From positions 1 to 8,010 of the forward strand of contig CATKZA010000066.1 of assembly GCA_949841235.1 (NCBI GenBank): 8,010 bases of DNA. Direction: 5' to 3'. Made by a program: the position numbers and the translations under genes. The notes beneath the pieces were generated by a model. The model was not told where the DNA came from. It worked only from the letters and a program-made list of their open reading frames with translations, and made no database searches. The DNA is from an uncultured Clostridiaceae bacterium (GTDB taxonomy: Bacteria > Bacillota > Clostridia > Lachnospirales > Lachnospiraceae). This document shows, piece by piece, positions 1-6,295 of this stretch (positions are counted from its first letter, which is position 1; every line of letters starts with the position of its first letter).

Positions 1-48
1 CGCGCACACCACCACCCCGCACCGGCCACCCCGCCCGACCCGGGGCCG
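1..48. other. Anomalous C-rich window end, probable assembly artefact
   Basis: The first 50 bases hold 41 G or C, against roughly half in the sequence that follows. They are dominated by short runs of C broken by A, and the change is abrupt at about base 48. Read in the frame of the ABC ATPase they give a His/Pro/Ala-rich string that does not resemble the helical segment normally found before the ABC signature motif. From about base 49 (codons for K-N-V-G-A-L-S-G-G) the protein looks normal again. I infer contig-end noise or a chimeric join rather than biology. A true GC-rich insertion cannot be excluded from this window alone. Confidence 0.6.
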
Positions 49-540
49 AAGAACGTGGGGGCTCTCTCTGGCGGCATGCGGCAGAGGCTGGGAATTGCCC
101 AAGCACTGGCAAATGACCCGGAGATACTGATATTGGATGAGCCAACAGCGGGGCTGGATCCCAAGGAGAGAATCCGCCTGAGAAATATGATTTCAAAACT
201 GTCAAAGGACAGAATTGTGCTGCTCGCCACCCATATTGTGTCAGATGTGGAGTATGTGGCAAAGGAAGTTGTCATTATGGATCAGGGGAGACTGGCGGAC
301 CAGGGGGATTGCGGAAGTCTGACGGAGGCAGTGAGGGACAGGGTATGGCAGATGGAAGCGACGGAAGGAGATATAGACTGGCTGCTGGAAAACTATTCTG
401 TGGGAAATGTAATGCCCACGGAGACGGGATACCAGTTGAAGGTCATTTGCGAGGAGAAGCCGGGGGAGCATGCGGTGCATGTCCCGCCTACCTTGGAGGA
501 TGTATTCCTGAGCCATTTTGGGCAGACCGTGGATGGGTGA
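1..540 (+). CDS. ABC transporter ATP-binding protein, 5' end missing
   Basis: This is the C-terminal part of an ABC ATPase that energises the two membrane proteins encoded next. The frame is open to base 1, but only codons from about base 49 look authentic. Visible motifs in order are the ABC signature LSGGMRQ (64-84), Walker B LILDE (127-141), the D-loop GLD (151-159) and the switch His in ATH (232-234). Walker A and the Q-loop lie outside the window. About 100 residues follow the H-loop and end in P-T-L-E-D-V-F-L, the usual tail of the drug/antibiotic exporter (CcmA/NatA-like) ATPases. The TGA stop is 16 bases before the preferred start of the permease gene, so the genes are surely co-transcribed. 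The substrate is unknown. The GTG at 55 is only an internal Val codon, not a start. Confidence 0.9.
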   Translation, partial: RAHHHPAPATPPDPGPKNVGALSGGMRQRLGIAQALANDPEILILDEPTAGLDPKERIRLRNMISKLSKDRIVLLATHIVSDVEYVAKEVVIMDQGRLADQGDCGSLTEAVRDRVWQMEATEGDIDWLLENYSVGNVMPTETGYQLKVICEEKPGEHAVHVPPTLEDVFLSHFGQTVDG

Positions 541-556
541 GGTGAGGGAAAGGAAG

Positions 557-1807
557 ATGAAGTTATTTTATTTTGAATGGAGAAAATTTATCCTTCGGAA
601 ATATATTCTTGTTTTTTTACTGTTGCTGTCTCTGGTAGACATTTCAAAAATCGTACTGGATCAATATCAGGGCGAGATTGATCGACTGTCTAGGGAGGAT
701 GCAGTGAATAAAAAGGCGTATGAAGAAATGTATAACTACGTCAAAGGCGAGATTACAGAGGAAAAGATTCGGTTCGTGGATGCGGAGGAGGAGCGCCTGA
801 TGGAAATCCGGATGAAAAAAATGGGTTCGCATGTGGAGGGAGAAAAGACTTACTCCGGAAATTTGTATGAGGATTGCCGGATTTTGATGCAGTATATTTC
901 CGCAGACTTCAGGAGATGTGCAGGGTACGAGGAATATAGCAGAAAATTAGAGACACTGGCAAAGGAGAATGTCATTTTTTACGAGGAAAGGAATAATCCG
1001 GCAGAGAGAAAGGTAAATGAATATATTGCAAGAACCTATAATAATCGGAGAATTAACGCATATTACAGGACGGAGAGCATGGGGAAATATTTTACTTATA
1101 CATTTTCTTCCATGCTGATGATCGTTATGTGCTTTTTGGGGATTGCGCCCATGTATTCGTCTGAGCGGGAGATTCATATGTGGGATATTCTGGAGACCAC
1201 CTGTGGAGGAAGGAGGCACCGTGAGGCAGTTAAGATTGCTGCTGCCCTCCTTTATGGAATGACGATGGCCGTGTGGTTCCGGCTACTGGATTTTCTGGTT
1301 TTCCAGCTGCTGTCTGGCATGGAAGGGCTTGATAATCCCATCTGGTCAGTAACGGGATTTGAGGATAGTCCGTTAAATTGCAGCATGGGAAATTATATCC
1401 TATATGATATGTGTTTGAAAGCACTTTCCCTAGGGGTGATTGCCTTGGTTGTACTGCTCCTGTCTCTTTGCATGAAGAAAATCATTCATGTGGCAATCGG
1501 GTTTGCGGCGCTGCTGGGAGTGTGGATTCTGATGGCAAATGGCATGAATTCTTTGCAGGAAATTAAAAGGGCGTGGGCGCTGTGCAGTCCTCTGGTGCTG
1601 TTGGACTGTTCCCGGCTAATTTGTAAATTTATACATATTGAGGCAGGGAATCATTTTATCAGAGGAGAAGTGCTGGCAGAGGTGATGGCGGGTGCCTTTA
1701 TTTTGTTGCAGATGCTTGTCTTAAGGCTGTCCAGAGGAAGAGAACCGGCAGCAGGAAAAGGATTTCGTGCCAGATGTTCTATTTTTGATAGGGGGAGAAA
1801 GAATTGA
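557..1807 (+). CDS. ABC transporter permease (ABC-2 type), first subunit
   Basis: A 416-residue membrane protein, presumably one half of the exporter channel driven by the upstream ATPase. The N-terminus K-L-F-Y-F-E-W-R-K-F is typical of ABC-2 permeases. One membrane segment (about 16-34) is followed by a charged, probably extracytoplasmic domain (35-178), then hydrophobic segments at about 179-198, 226-250, 285-306, 308-328 and 371-391, with a weaker one near 343-358. After the second segment comes E-R-E-I-H-M-W-D-I-L plus GGRR...AVK (203-226), the coupling region seen again in the next gene. I prefer ATG 557, preceded by GGGAAAGGAAG, because it gives the standard N-terminus. In-frame ATGs at 518 and 533 would overlap the ATPase gene and add a charged, atypical leader. 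The stop overlaps the next start (TGATG). The substrate cannot be told from sequence. Confidence 0.85.
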   Translation: MKLFYFEWRKFILRKYILVFLLLLSLVDISKIVLDQYQGEIDRLSREDAVNKKAYEEMYNYVKGEITEEKIRFVDAEEERLMEIRMKKMGSHVEGEKTYSGNLYEDCRILMQYISADFRRCAGYEEYSRKLETLAKENVIFYEERNNPAERKVNEYIARTYNNRRINAYYRTESMGKYFTYTFSSMLMIVMCFLGIAPMYSSEREIHMWDILETTCGGRRHREAVKIAAALLYGMTMAVWFRLLDFLVFQLLSGMEGLDNPIWSVTGFEDSPLNCSMGNYILYDMCLKALSLGVIALVVLLLSLCMKKIIHVAIGFAALLGVWILMANGMNSLQEIKRAWALCSPLVLLDCSRLICKFIHIEAGNHFIRGEVLAEVMAGAFILLQMLVLRLSRGREPAAGKGFRARCSIFDRGRKN

Positions 1808-3846
1808 TGCAGATTATGAGGCAGGAGGGCAGGAAACTGTTTTTCCATCAGAGGATTGCAATATGGCTTGTCCTAATAATCCTCTTGAAAATTCTGAGTG
1901 CATATCATGGGGCGGAGAAGGCAGAACCGAACCTTCCAGAGGAATATCCCGCTTATTTCCGGATGCTGGGAGGGAAAGTCACGGAGGAAAAAAGGAAGCG
2001 TATTGACAAGAGGTATCAGAGTCTGTCCACGGTTCCGGGGCAGATAAACCATCTGGAGGATGATTATGAGAGCGGGAAGATTTCCCAGCGGGAATATCTG
2101 AAACGCATGGCAAATCTTTCTAGAATTAAGAAAGAGGAAAGATGCATTAAGTTGTTTTATAACAGATATGAGTATGCATGTAAGGACATCGAACACCGAT
2201 ATATTGTGCAGGATGCGGCCTGGGAGGAACTGCTTGCAAAGGAGAGGCTGGATTTTCTGCTGGTGCTATTCTTGTTTTTGATGACTGTGCCGCTCTTCTG
2301 TGAGGAGTACCAGTCGGAAATGCAGACGCTTCAGGTGTGCAGTGTGGGAAGGAGGGCGGTGCCTGCAGTGAAGATGATATTGGCTGCGGGGGTGGCGCTT
2401 CTGGTTTCTTTTCTTTTCAGCGTCATAGAATATATTGCCTATACCTGTCATCTTGGCGGTGAATATTCTCATGCGCCAATACAGTCCCTAGAGTTTTTTG
2501 AAGAGAGCAGTCTGCCTTTTTCCTTTTTGGAACTGTGGGGGCTTCAAACCGTTTGCAAAATGGCGGGAGCAGTATTTTTGGTGCTTGTCATTATGGCAAT
2601 CAGCGTCGTGGCTAAGAAGAGCCTTTTGACGGTGATTGGTTCGGTACTCACTGTGGTGATTCCTGCTGCCATATCGAATATGCCTAAGATGAAGTATGTT
2701 CTTCCTTTTCCCGCAGGGCTGCTGTATGGAAATGGGTATTTTTTCCCGGATCAGTATGATTATGATCTGTCGGAGACGGATGCTGTGGAAAAAATAGTTA
2801 CATTCAAAGCATTTTCGTGGCGGGAAATTCCATTGTTGGGAATCCTTTTTCTGCTGTGTATGGTACTGCTGGCATATTTTAGTATTCGTCGCTATCAAAA
2901 TAAAGCCTTTTGGGGGAAGTTTGCAGTGCGTCGATATGGCAGAGCTAATGGGAAGATGCATATGCCCCATGCTTTTATGGGCATATGTATGATATTGCTG
3001 CCATTGCTTTCTGGAATTTGCCTGTCCAGTTGCGGGTTGAAGGAATCAGAGGAAAAGGAGATTTTTTATGAGTATAGCACCAGTGCAGATGAATTGATAA
3101 ACCAAAGGTATCGATTTACATTGGAAGATAATAATATCCTGATTCATCATTTGGATACAGGAGAGGAGACCTATCTGCTCCGGGATGTCTTTGTGCAGGC
3201 AGGGGAGGGGGAGCGTTACGAATTGTCTGCCTATTTGACGGAAGATTATCTGTATTATGCTAAGGATACGGAAAGGGAACTGCTGCTATACAAGGTCAAT
3301 CTGTCGGATTTCTCCAGCGAGTGCATTTATCAGAAAGAATGCGATGCGGTTAATGTGTGCTATGATTTGGAACTTGTCTCTCCTCGTGGTTTTTATGTAT
3401 ATGATATCTTTAGCCAGGAGAATTACTTTATTGATTGGGAAGGTGGGGACTGGACTAGGATTGATGCTGCAAGCAGCCTGTATGCGGCAGAATATGGCGA
3501 TGTGGTGTATTACGAGGATATGGAGAGCCATATTGCCTGTTATGATGTCAGAACAGGCAAGAAAAAAGTGTTTTCGGATATTGTGATCCGAAGTGGGTTT
3601 TCTACAATTAGCAGCGCATTTTATATCTATGGGGATCTGTGCTTCTATAACAATATGCTGGATCACGATGACATTTACTGTTATCATTTTTCTACGGGGG
3701 AGAATGAACTGTTTATGAAGAAGGAGAAAGCAAAGACTTTCTGGTGTGATGATGTATCTTTCTATTATACTGATGCTGATGGCAGAGTGATGGAGAGAAA
3801 TCTGGAGACTGGGGAGGAAAGAATGCAGCGGGAATTGGGAGAATAA
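1807..3846 (+). CDS. ABC transporter permease fused to lipoprotein-like propeller domain
   Basis: A 679-residue protein in two parts. Residues 1-380 are an ABC-2 type permease built like the preceding gene product: a membrane segment at about 14-32, an extracytoplasmic charged domain (33-146), segments at about 147-165, 187-211, 250-270, 274-290 and 340-360, and the coupling motif E-Y-Q-S-E-M plus GRR...AVK (167-189). Residues 384-409 then look like a lipoprotein signal sequence ending in the lipobox LSSC (Cys409). Residues 410-679 are hydrophilic, rich in Tyr and Asp, with about five blade-like repeats (LYYAKD, FYVYD, VVYYED, LCFYNN, SFYYTD), resembling DUF5050-like propellers. Start: ATG 1807 overlaps the upstream stop and has AGGGGGAGA ahead of it; the TTG at 1804 is a less likely start. 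The permease call is firm, the propeller call is an inference, and the fusion is unusual. Confidence 0.85.
   Translation: MQIMRQEGRKLFFHQRIAIWLVLIILLKILSAYHGAEKAEPNLPEEYPAYFRMLGGKVTEEKRKRIDKRYQSLSTVPGQINHLEDDYESGKISQREYLKRMANLSRIKKEERCIKLFYNRYEYACKDIEHRYIVQDAAWEELLAKERLDFLLVLFLFLMTVPLFCEEYQSEMQTLQVCSVGRRAVPAVKMILAAGVALLVSFLFSVIEYIAYTCHLGGEYSHAPIQSLEFFEESSLPFSFLELWGLQTVCKMAGAVFLVLVIMAISVVAKKSLLTVIGSVLTVVIPAAISNMPKMKYVLPFPAGLLYGNGYFFPDQYDYDLSETDAVEKIVTFKAFSWREIPLLGILFLLCMVLLAYFSIRRYQNKAFWGKFAVRRYGRANGKMHMPHAFMGICMILLPLLSGICLSSCGLKESEEKEIFYEYSTSADELINQRYRFTLEDNNILIHHLDTGEETYLLRDVFVQAGEGERYELSAYLTEDYLYYAKDTERELLLYKVNLSDFSSECIYQKECDAVNVCYDLELVSPRGFYVYDIFSQENYFIDWEGGDWTRIDAASSLYAAEYGDVVYYEDMESHIACYDVRTGKKKVFSDIVIRSGFSTISSAFYIYGDLCFYNNMLDHDDIYCYHFSTGENELFMKKEKAKTFWCDDVSFYYTDADGRVMERNLETGEERMQRELGE
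2959..2987. repeat. Short inverted repeat at the permease/lipoprotein junction
   Basis: CATATGCCC (2959-2967) and GGGCATATG (2979-2987) form a perfect 9-bp dyad around an 11-base loop. It lies inside the coding sequence exactly where the permease part ends and the signal-like segment begins. It could be a scar of the fusion, an mRNA structure, or chance in a Met/His-rich codon run. Confidence 0.45.
3022..3033 (+). other. Internal lipobox (LSSC) of the fusion protein
   Basis: The codons spell Leu-Ser-Ser-Cys with Cys at residue 409 of the fused permease. They follow a hydrophobic stretch (about 390-407) that is preceded by basic residues (R375, R376, R379, K383). This fits the signal peptidase II consensus [LVI][ASTVI][GAS]C. 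If it is used, the C-terminal domain would be released from the permease and lipid-anchored on the outer face of the membrane. Processing is inferred; the motif is seen directly. Confidence 0.55.
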
Positions 3847-3868
3847 AAGGAACCGCCGCATTCTTTTT
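3818..3868 (+). terminator. Intrinsic terminator of the ABC operon, overlapping the CDS end
   Basis: AAAGAATGC (3818-3826) pairs with GCATTCTTT (3858-3866), and after one mismatch GCGG (3828-3831) pairs with CCGC (3853-3856). The loop is about 21 bases and the T-run extends to 3868. The left arm lies in the last codons of the permease fusion gene. On the - strand the same stem is followed by TTTCC, so weak termination of the convergent clbS-like gene is possible too. Confidence 0.65.
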
Positions 3869-3873
3869 CCAGC

Positions 3874-4416
3874 TTACATAGCAGCACACTTTTTCTTATG
3901 TGCTTTTAGTTTCTTCATTGCCCAATCATAATGACTTGCCGTAACACTGACAAAATAGGAACCCAATGTGCTTCCGCCAACCCATTGATACACGCCTTTG
4001 GAAAAAAGTTCCTCATTAGAAAAAGTTTCCGCTAGCGTTATCACTTCGACATGGGATTTTTGAAGCATCGCCTTTGCATCTTCCAATGATGTACTCTGAT
4101 GTTTTTTCCAAAACTCCACATTCATATTTCCATAAGTTTTCCAATTATATGGCTGTGGGATGAATGGCTTAGTTTCTCCCTTTTGATTTGACTGCACCCA
4201 ATGAATCAAAAGCTGATGCCACTCATAAAGATGGATTAAAATATCACGAAGATTCTTGTCTCTTTTCCAATGAGCCTCTTTCTTTTTTGCATCGTCTGAA
4301 AAATCAAAAGGTACTTTCAGTTCTTTTTCAGTCAAGCCCCCAATGAGAGCGTTTAGTTTTTCGTAGTTTGCAGCTGCTGCGGTTAAAAAATCTGTTTTCG
4401 TTGTCGGTCTGCCCAT
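3874..4416 (-). CDS. ClbS/DfsB family protein (colibactin-resistance-like hydrolase)
   Basis: A full-length 180-residue cytoplasmic protein of the ClbS/DfsB (DUF1706) four-helix family. Recognisable blocks are the N-terminal GRPTTKTDFL, the helix RDKNLRDILIHLYEWH (52-67, with the H-x-x-x-W-H pattern at H62, W66, H67), KPFIPQPYNWKTY (83-95), MNVEFWKKHQ (98-107), and a C-terminal block with GSYFVS and SHYDWAMKK. The family founder ClbS opens the electrophilic cyclopropane of colibactin and protects producer DNA; many members outside colibactin producers are uncharacterised. Start ATG 4416 has AAAGGGGA five bases upstream. It lies 71 bases downstream of the GyrI-like gene on the same strand, probably in one transcript. 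Family assignment is firm. The actual substrate is inferred, and the published essential residues were not mapped. Confidence 0.88.
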   Translation of the reverse strand: MGRPTTKTDFLTAAAANYEKLNALIGGLTEKELKVPFDFSDDAKKKEAHWKRDKNLRDILIHLYEWHQLLIHWVQSNQKGETKPFIPQPYNWKTYGNMNVEFWKKHQSTSLEDAKAMLQKSHVEVITLAETFSNEELFSKGVYQWVGGSTLGSYFVSVTASHYDWAMKKLKAHKKKCAAM

Positions 4417-4487
4417 GCTAGTCCCCTTTCTGTTTCAAAAAATGTTTGCTTTGTTCATGACAATAGAAATATCGCAAAGTGTTCGTT

Positions 4488-5114
4488 CTATTGTTTGCTC
4501 ATATCCATCACTCTGTATCTTAATATGGTTTTTAGCTTCGCCTTCATTGTGCGGTTCGCTTGATTCAAATATATTTCCCTATGTTTTTTTCCAATGCGAT
4601 GATACCCATGTTCCAAGCAGTACCTGTCCATGATTTCAAATGATGCGGGTTCATCATCATATGCTCCTTTGTGTAACATTTGAATACATTTGCCATCGCA
4701 GATTGTTTGAAAGGAAATATCGTCAAGATATATATTGGGTTTTTTCCTCTTAACTGTGTCTAAAGTGCTATCAAATATTTCTTTGGTAATAAAATCGGGC
4801 TGTCGTATCATAATGACGTATTGCAGTTCCTCCTTGATCAATTCATCCCTGGGAGACCCCTTGTCCCATACACCCTCTAAGGGATATACGGAATAATCCT
4901 TTATTTTTTGGCTCTCTTCGGCTGATGACTTATACGCCATTTTAATGTTATAAGCTACCGAAAACAAGGCTGCAACTTTTTCAGAAAAAACCTCGTTGTT
5001 TGGGTTTCCCATACCGGAAATGGCAATATAATTTTGAGGGGAAATATCAATGAAACAAGGATTTATGCTTGCACCGTATATTTCTTTCTCCTGCTTTTTC
5101 CATTCAAACTTCAC
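4488..5114 (-). CDS. GyrI-like small-molecule-binding domain protein
   Basis: A 208-residue cytoplasmic protein that looks like a stand-alone GyrI-like (SOUL/AraC effector-type) domain. Family features are the start KFEWKKQEKE, the strand NYIAISGMGNP (28-38), YPLEGVWD (77-84, with the conserved-looking Glu80 and Trp83), a central IMIRQPDF, the block MLHKGAYDDEPASFE (146-160), and HREIYLNQ near the end. Some GyrI-like proteins hydrolyse the cyclopropane of CC-1065/yatakemycin-type DNA alkylators; others simply bind hydrophobic ligands. The start is GTG at 5114, with GAGG eight to nine bases upstream and a normal family N-terminus. An ATG at 5103 would cut that N-terminus. A TACAAT -10-like box lies at 5159-5154, with no good -35, and a dyad sits over the -35 area. 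The enzymatic role is inferred from family and neighbours. Confidence 0.85.
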   Translation of the reverse strand: MKFEWKKQEKEIYGASINPCFIDISPQNYIAISGMGNPNNEVFSEKVAALFSVAYNIKMAYKSSAEESQKIKDYSVYPLEGVWDKGSPRDELIKEELQYVIMIRQPDFITKEIFDSTLDTVKRKKPNIYLDDISFQTICDGKCIQMLHKGAYDDEPASFEIMDRYCLEHGYHRIGKKHREIYLNQANRTMKAKLKTILRYRVMDMSKQ

Positions 5115-5171
5115 TTCCCATTCCTCACTTTCTTAAATAAGATTTATAGCCAGATTGTATCACATATATAC

Positions 5172-5186
5172 TGACACCCTGTGTCA
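5172..5186. promoter_or_regulatory. Candidate operator dyad upstream of GyrI-like gene
   Basis: TGACAC-CCT-GTGTCA is a perfect 6-bp dyad with a 3-base spacer. It includes the stop codon of the WYL regulator gene and lies about 58 bases upstream of the GTG start of the GyrI-like gene. It shares 11 of 15 positions with 6122-6136 when both are read on the - strand. It overlaps the region where a -35 box would sit for the TACAAT box, and no good -35 is seen there. Confidence 0.5.
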
Positions 5187-6080
5187 TGTTTTATGTTTTT
5201 CGTAAATTTTCTTTGCCTGCCTGGCTACAATTTCTTTGAGATGCGCAGGCTCTATAATATCCACCTGTGTTCCAAATGATAACAGATAGCCTATGAGCCA
5301 TTCATCTTCCGGCATTTTGACAGAGACGATGAAATCTCCGTTCTCTTTCCTGGTTACCTGTGTTATATCAAATTCGTCAAAAACACGATATGCCATGTTC
5401 CGGGGAAAATGAAGAACAACTGTATGATAGTTTTGTTCTGATTCTTCCTCTGCTTCTGGAAACGAATAGTTGGAAAAACCATCCGCCAGAACCTGAAAAT
5501 CTATCATGCGGGTTAGTTTAAAGATTCGGTAATCCTGTTTCTGCATACAGTATGCCTTTAAGTACCACGACATAGACTTATATGACATTTTTAATGGGCA
5601 GATAATCCTTTCGCTGACTTCTCCATAGGAACTTGCATATGTTATTTTTACGCACTTTTGATGGATTACCGCTGATTTCAGCAACTCAAATTTTTCATGA
5701 TCGGCTCCTTTATTTCCCCATCTGGAAAAGTCCACCTCAAGCCAGTTCTCTGAACTGAGGTTAAATATTGCGGAAAGTTTCTGCAATGTCTGGCTGCTAC
5801 TGATATTTTGCGTAGTATTAATGCTTTGCAATGCCGTAAGGATTTCTTGTTTTTCTTCCTCTGACAATACGGCTTGATCCAAAACAAAATCATTCATCAA
5901 ATGTATGCCGCCATTTCTGCCTGCTTCTGCATAAATAGGGATACCTGCTCCGCTTAAAGCGTCGATATCTCTATAAATTGTACGAACAGATACCTCAAAC
6001 TCTTCTGCCAGTTGTGGGGCTGTCGCCTGCCCTTTATCAAGCAAATAGTACACGATTTTAAATAATCTGCTTTCCTGCAT
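5184..6080 (-). CDS. WYL-domain transcriptional regulator (YafY/DeoR-type HTH)
   Basis: A 298-residue regulator. Residues 1-60 form a winged helix-turn-helix: LFKIVYYLLDKG, QLAEEFEVS, then the recognition helix RTIYRDIDALSGAG followed by the wing AEAGRNGG. Residues about 132-200 are a WYL domain with the name-giving W172-Y173-L174 in MSWYLKAYC and basic residues R185, K188 and R191 that usually line its ligand/nucleic-acid groove. Residues about 217-298 are the WCX extension. WYL proteins such as PafBC and DriD respond to DNA damage through single-stranded DNA, so a damage-responsive switch for the two downstream genes is plausible but inferred. I chose ATG 6080, with AAAGGGAGA eight bases upstream; TTG 6083 is the alternative. 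Upstream, TTGTCA with a 19-base gap to TGTTAT is the best but off-spaced promoter match. Confidence 0.88.
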   Translation of the reverse strand: MQESRLFKIVYYLLDKGQATAPQLAEEFEVSVRTIYRDIDALSGAGIPIYAEAGRNGGIHLMNDFVLDQAVLSEEEKQEILTALQSINTTQNISSSQTLQKLSAIFNLSSENWLEVDFSRWGNKGADHEKFELLKSAVIHQKCVKITYASSYGEVSERIICPLKMSYKSMSWYLKAYCMQKQDYRIFKLTRMIDFQVLADGFSNYSFPEAEEESEQNYHTVVLHFPRNMAYRVFDEFDITQVTRKENGDFIVSVKMPEDEWLIGYLLSFGTQVDIIEPAHLKEIVARQAKKIYEKHKT

Positions 6081-6115
6081 CAATATGTTCTCCCTTTGGC
6101 AATATAATAACAGTC

Positions 6116-6142
6116 AAACCTTGACACTGTATGACAAGGTTT
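6116..6142. promoter_or_regulatory. Long dyad (candidate autoregulatory operator) upstream of WYL gene
   Basis: AAACCTTG (6116-6123) and CAAGGTTT (6135-6142) are perfect 8-bp arms, and pairing continues with CA/TG after one A-A mismatch, giving 10 of 11 pairs around CTGTA. The centre lies about 49 bases upstream of the regulator start. The core 6122-6136 resembles the dyad at 5172-5186. It also contains a consensus + strand -35 (TTGACA, 6121-6126) with TTTTAT 17 bases on (6144-6149), so it may affect transcription in both directions. Confidence 0.55.
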
Positions 6143-6197
6143 ATTTTATCCCTCTTGCACAAAAAAGTAAATGCTGTCGTCTTGTATATTTCTCTAT

Positions 6198-6224
6198 TAA
6201 GTATTTAAAAGAAGGAGCCGATAC
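6198..6224 (+). promoter_or_regulatory. Sigma-D (sigma-28) type promoter for the DUF6033 gene
   Basis: TAAG (6198-6201), a 15-base spacer, then GCCGATAC (6217-6224). The Gram-positive sigma-D consensus is TAAA-N15-GCCGATAT, so this matches 3 of 4 and 7 of 8 at the exact spacing. The expected RNA start is near 6231, about 65 bases before the ATG. This suggests control with motility genes. No flagellar gene is visible in the window to support it. Confidence 0.55.
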
Positions 6225-6256
6225 ATATACTAGATAAATCAAATTGGCTCCTTTTT
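6212..6256 (+). terminator. Terminator-like hairpin upstream of the DUF6033 gene
   Basis: AAGGAGCCGAT (6212-6222) pairs with ATTGGCTCCTT (6243-6253), with one G-T pair and a loop of about 20 bases, and the T-run ends at 6256. It should stop + strand transcripts that start upstream. The sigma-D start at about 6231 lies in the loop, so that transcript would lack the left arm and escape. On the - strand the arm is followed by TTCTTTT, so it may act in both directions. Confidence 0.5.
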
Positions 6257-6295
6257 GGGCCTGCACGGATACCGATCGCAAAGGAGGGCGAGACT

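Noticed and set aside
518..556. Upstream in-frame ATG starts (518, 533) for the first permease
   Set aside because: They add a charged, atypical leader and overlap the ATPase gene; ATG 557 gives the usual permease N-terminus and has its own purine-rich ribosome binding site.
3257..3586. + strand open frame inside the propeller-like domain in another frame
   Set aside because: It is a shadow of the real fusion gene, which has the continuous frame and family features; it has no ribosome binding site of its own.
4452..4462. TGTTCATGACA upstream of the ClbS-like gene as a third operator
   Set aside because: Only one half-site (TGACA) matches and the spacing differs; too short to separate from chance.
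4415..4633. + strand 72-codon open frame opposite the ClbS/GyrI junction
   Set aside because: It lacks a convincing ribosome binding site, and most of it is antisense to the well-supported GyrI-like gene.
3874..6080. A toxin-antitoxin or phage-defence system
   Set aside because: No nuclease, ATPase or toxin-like partner is present; the family identities point to small-molecule detoxification instead.
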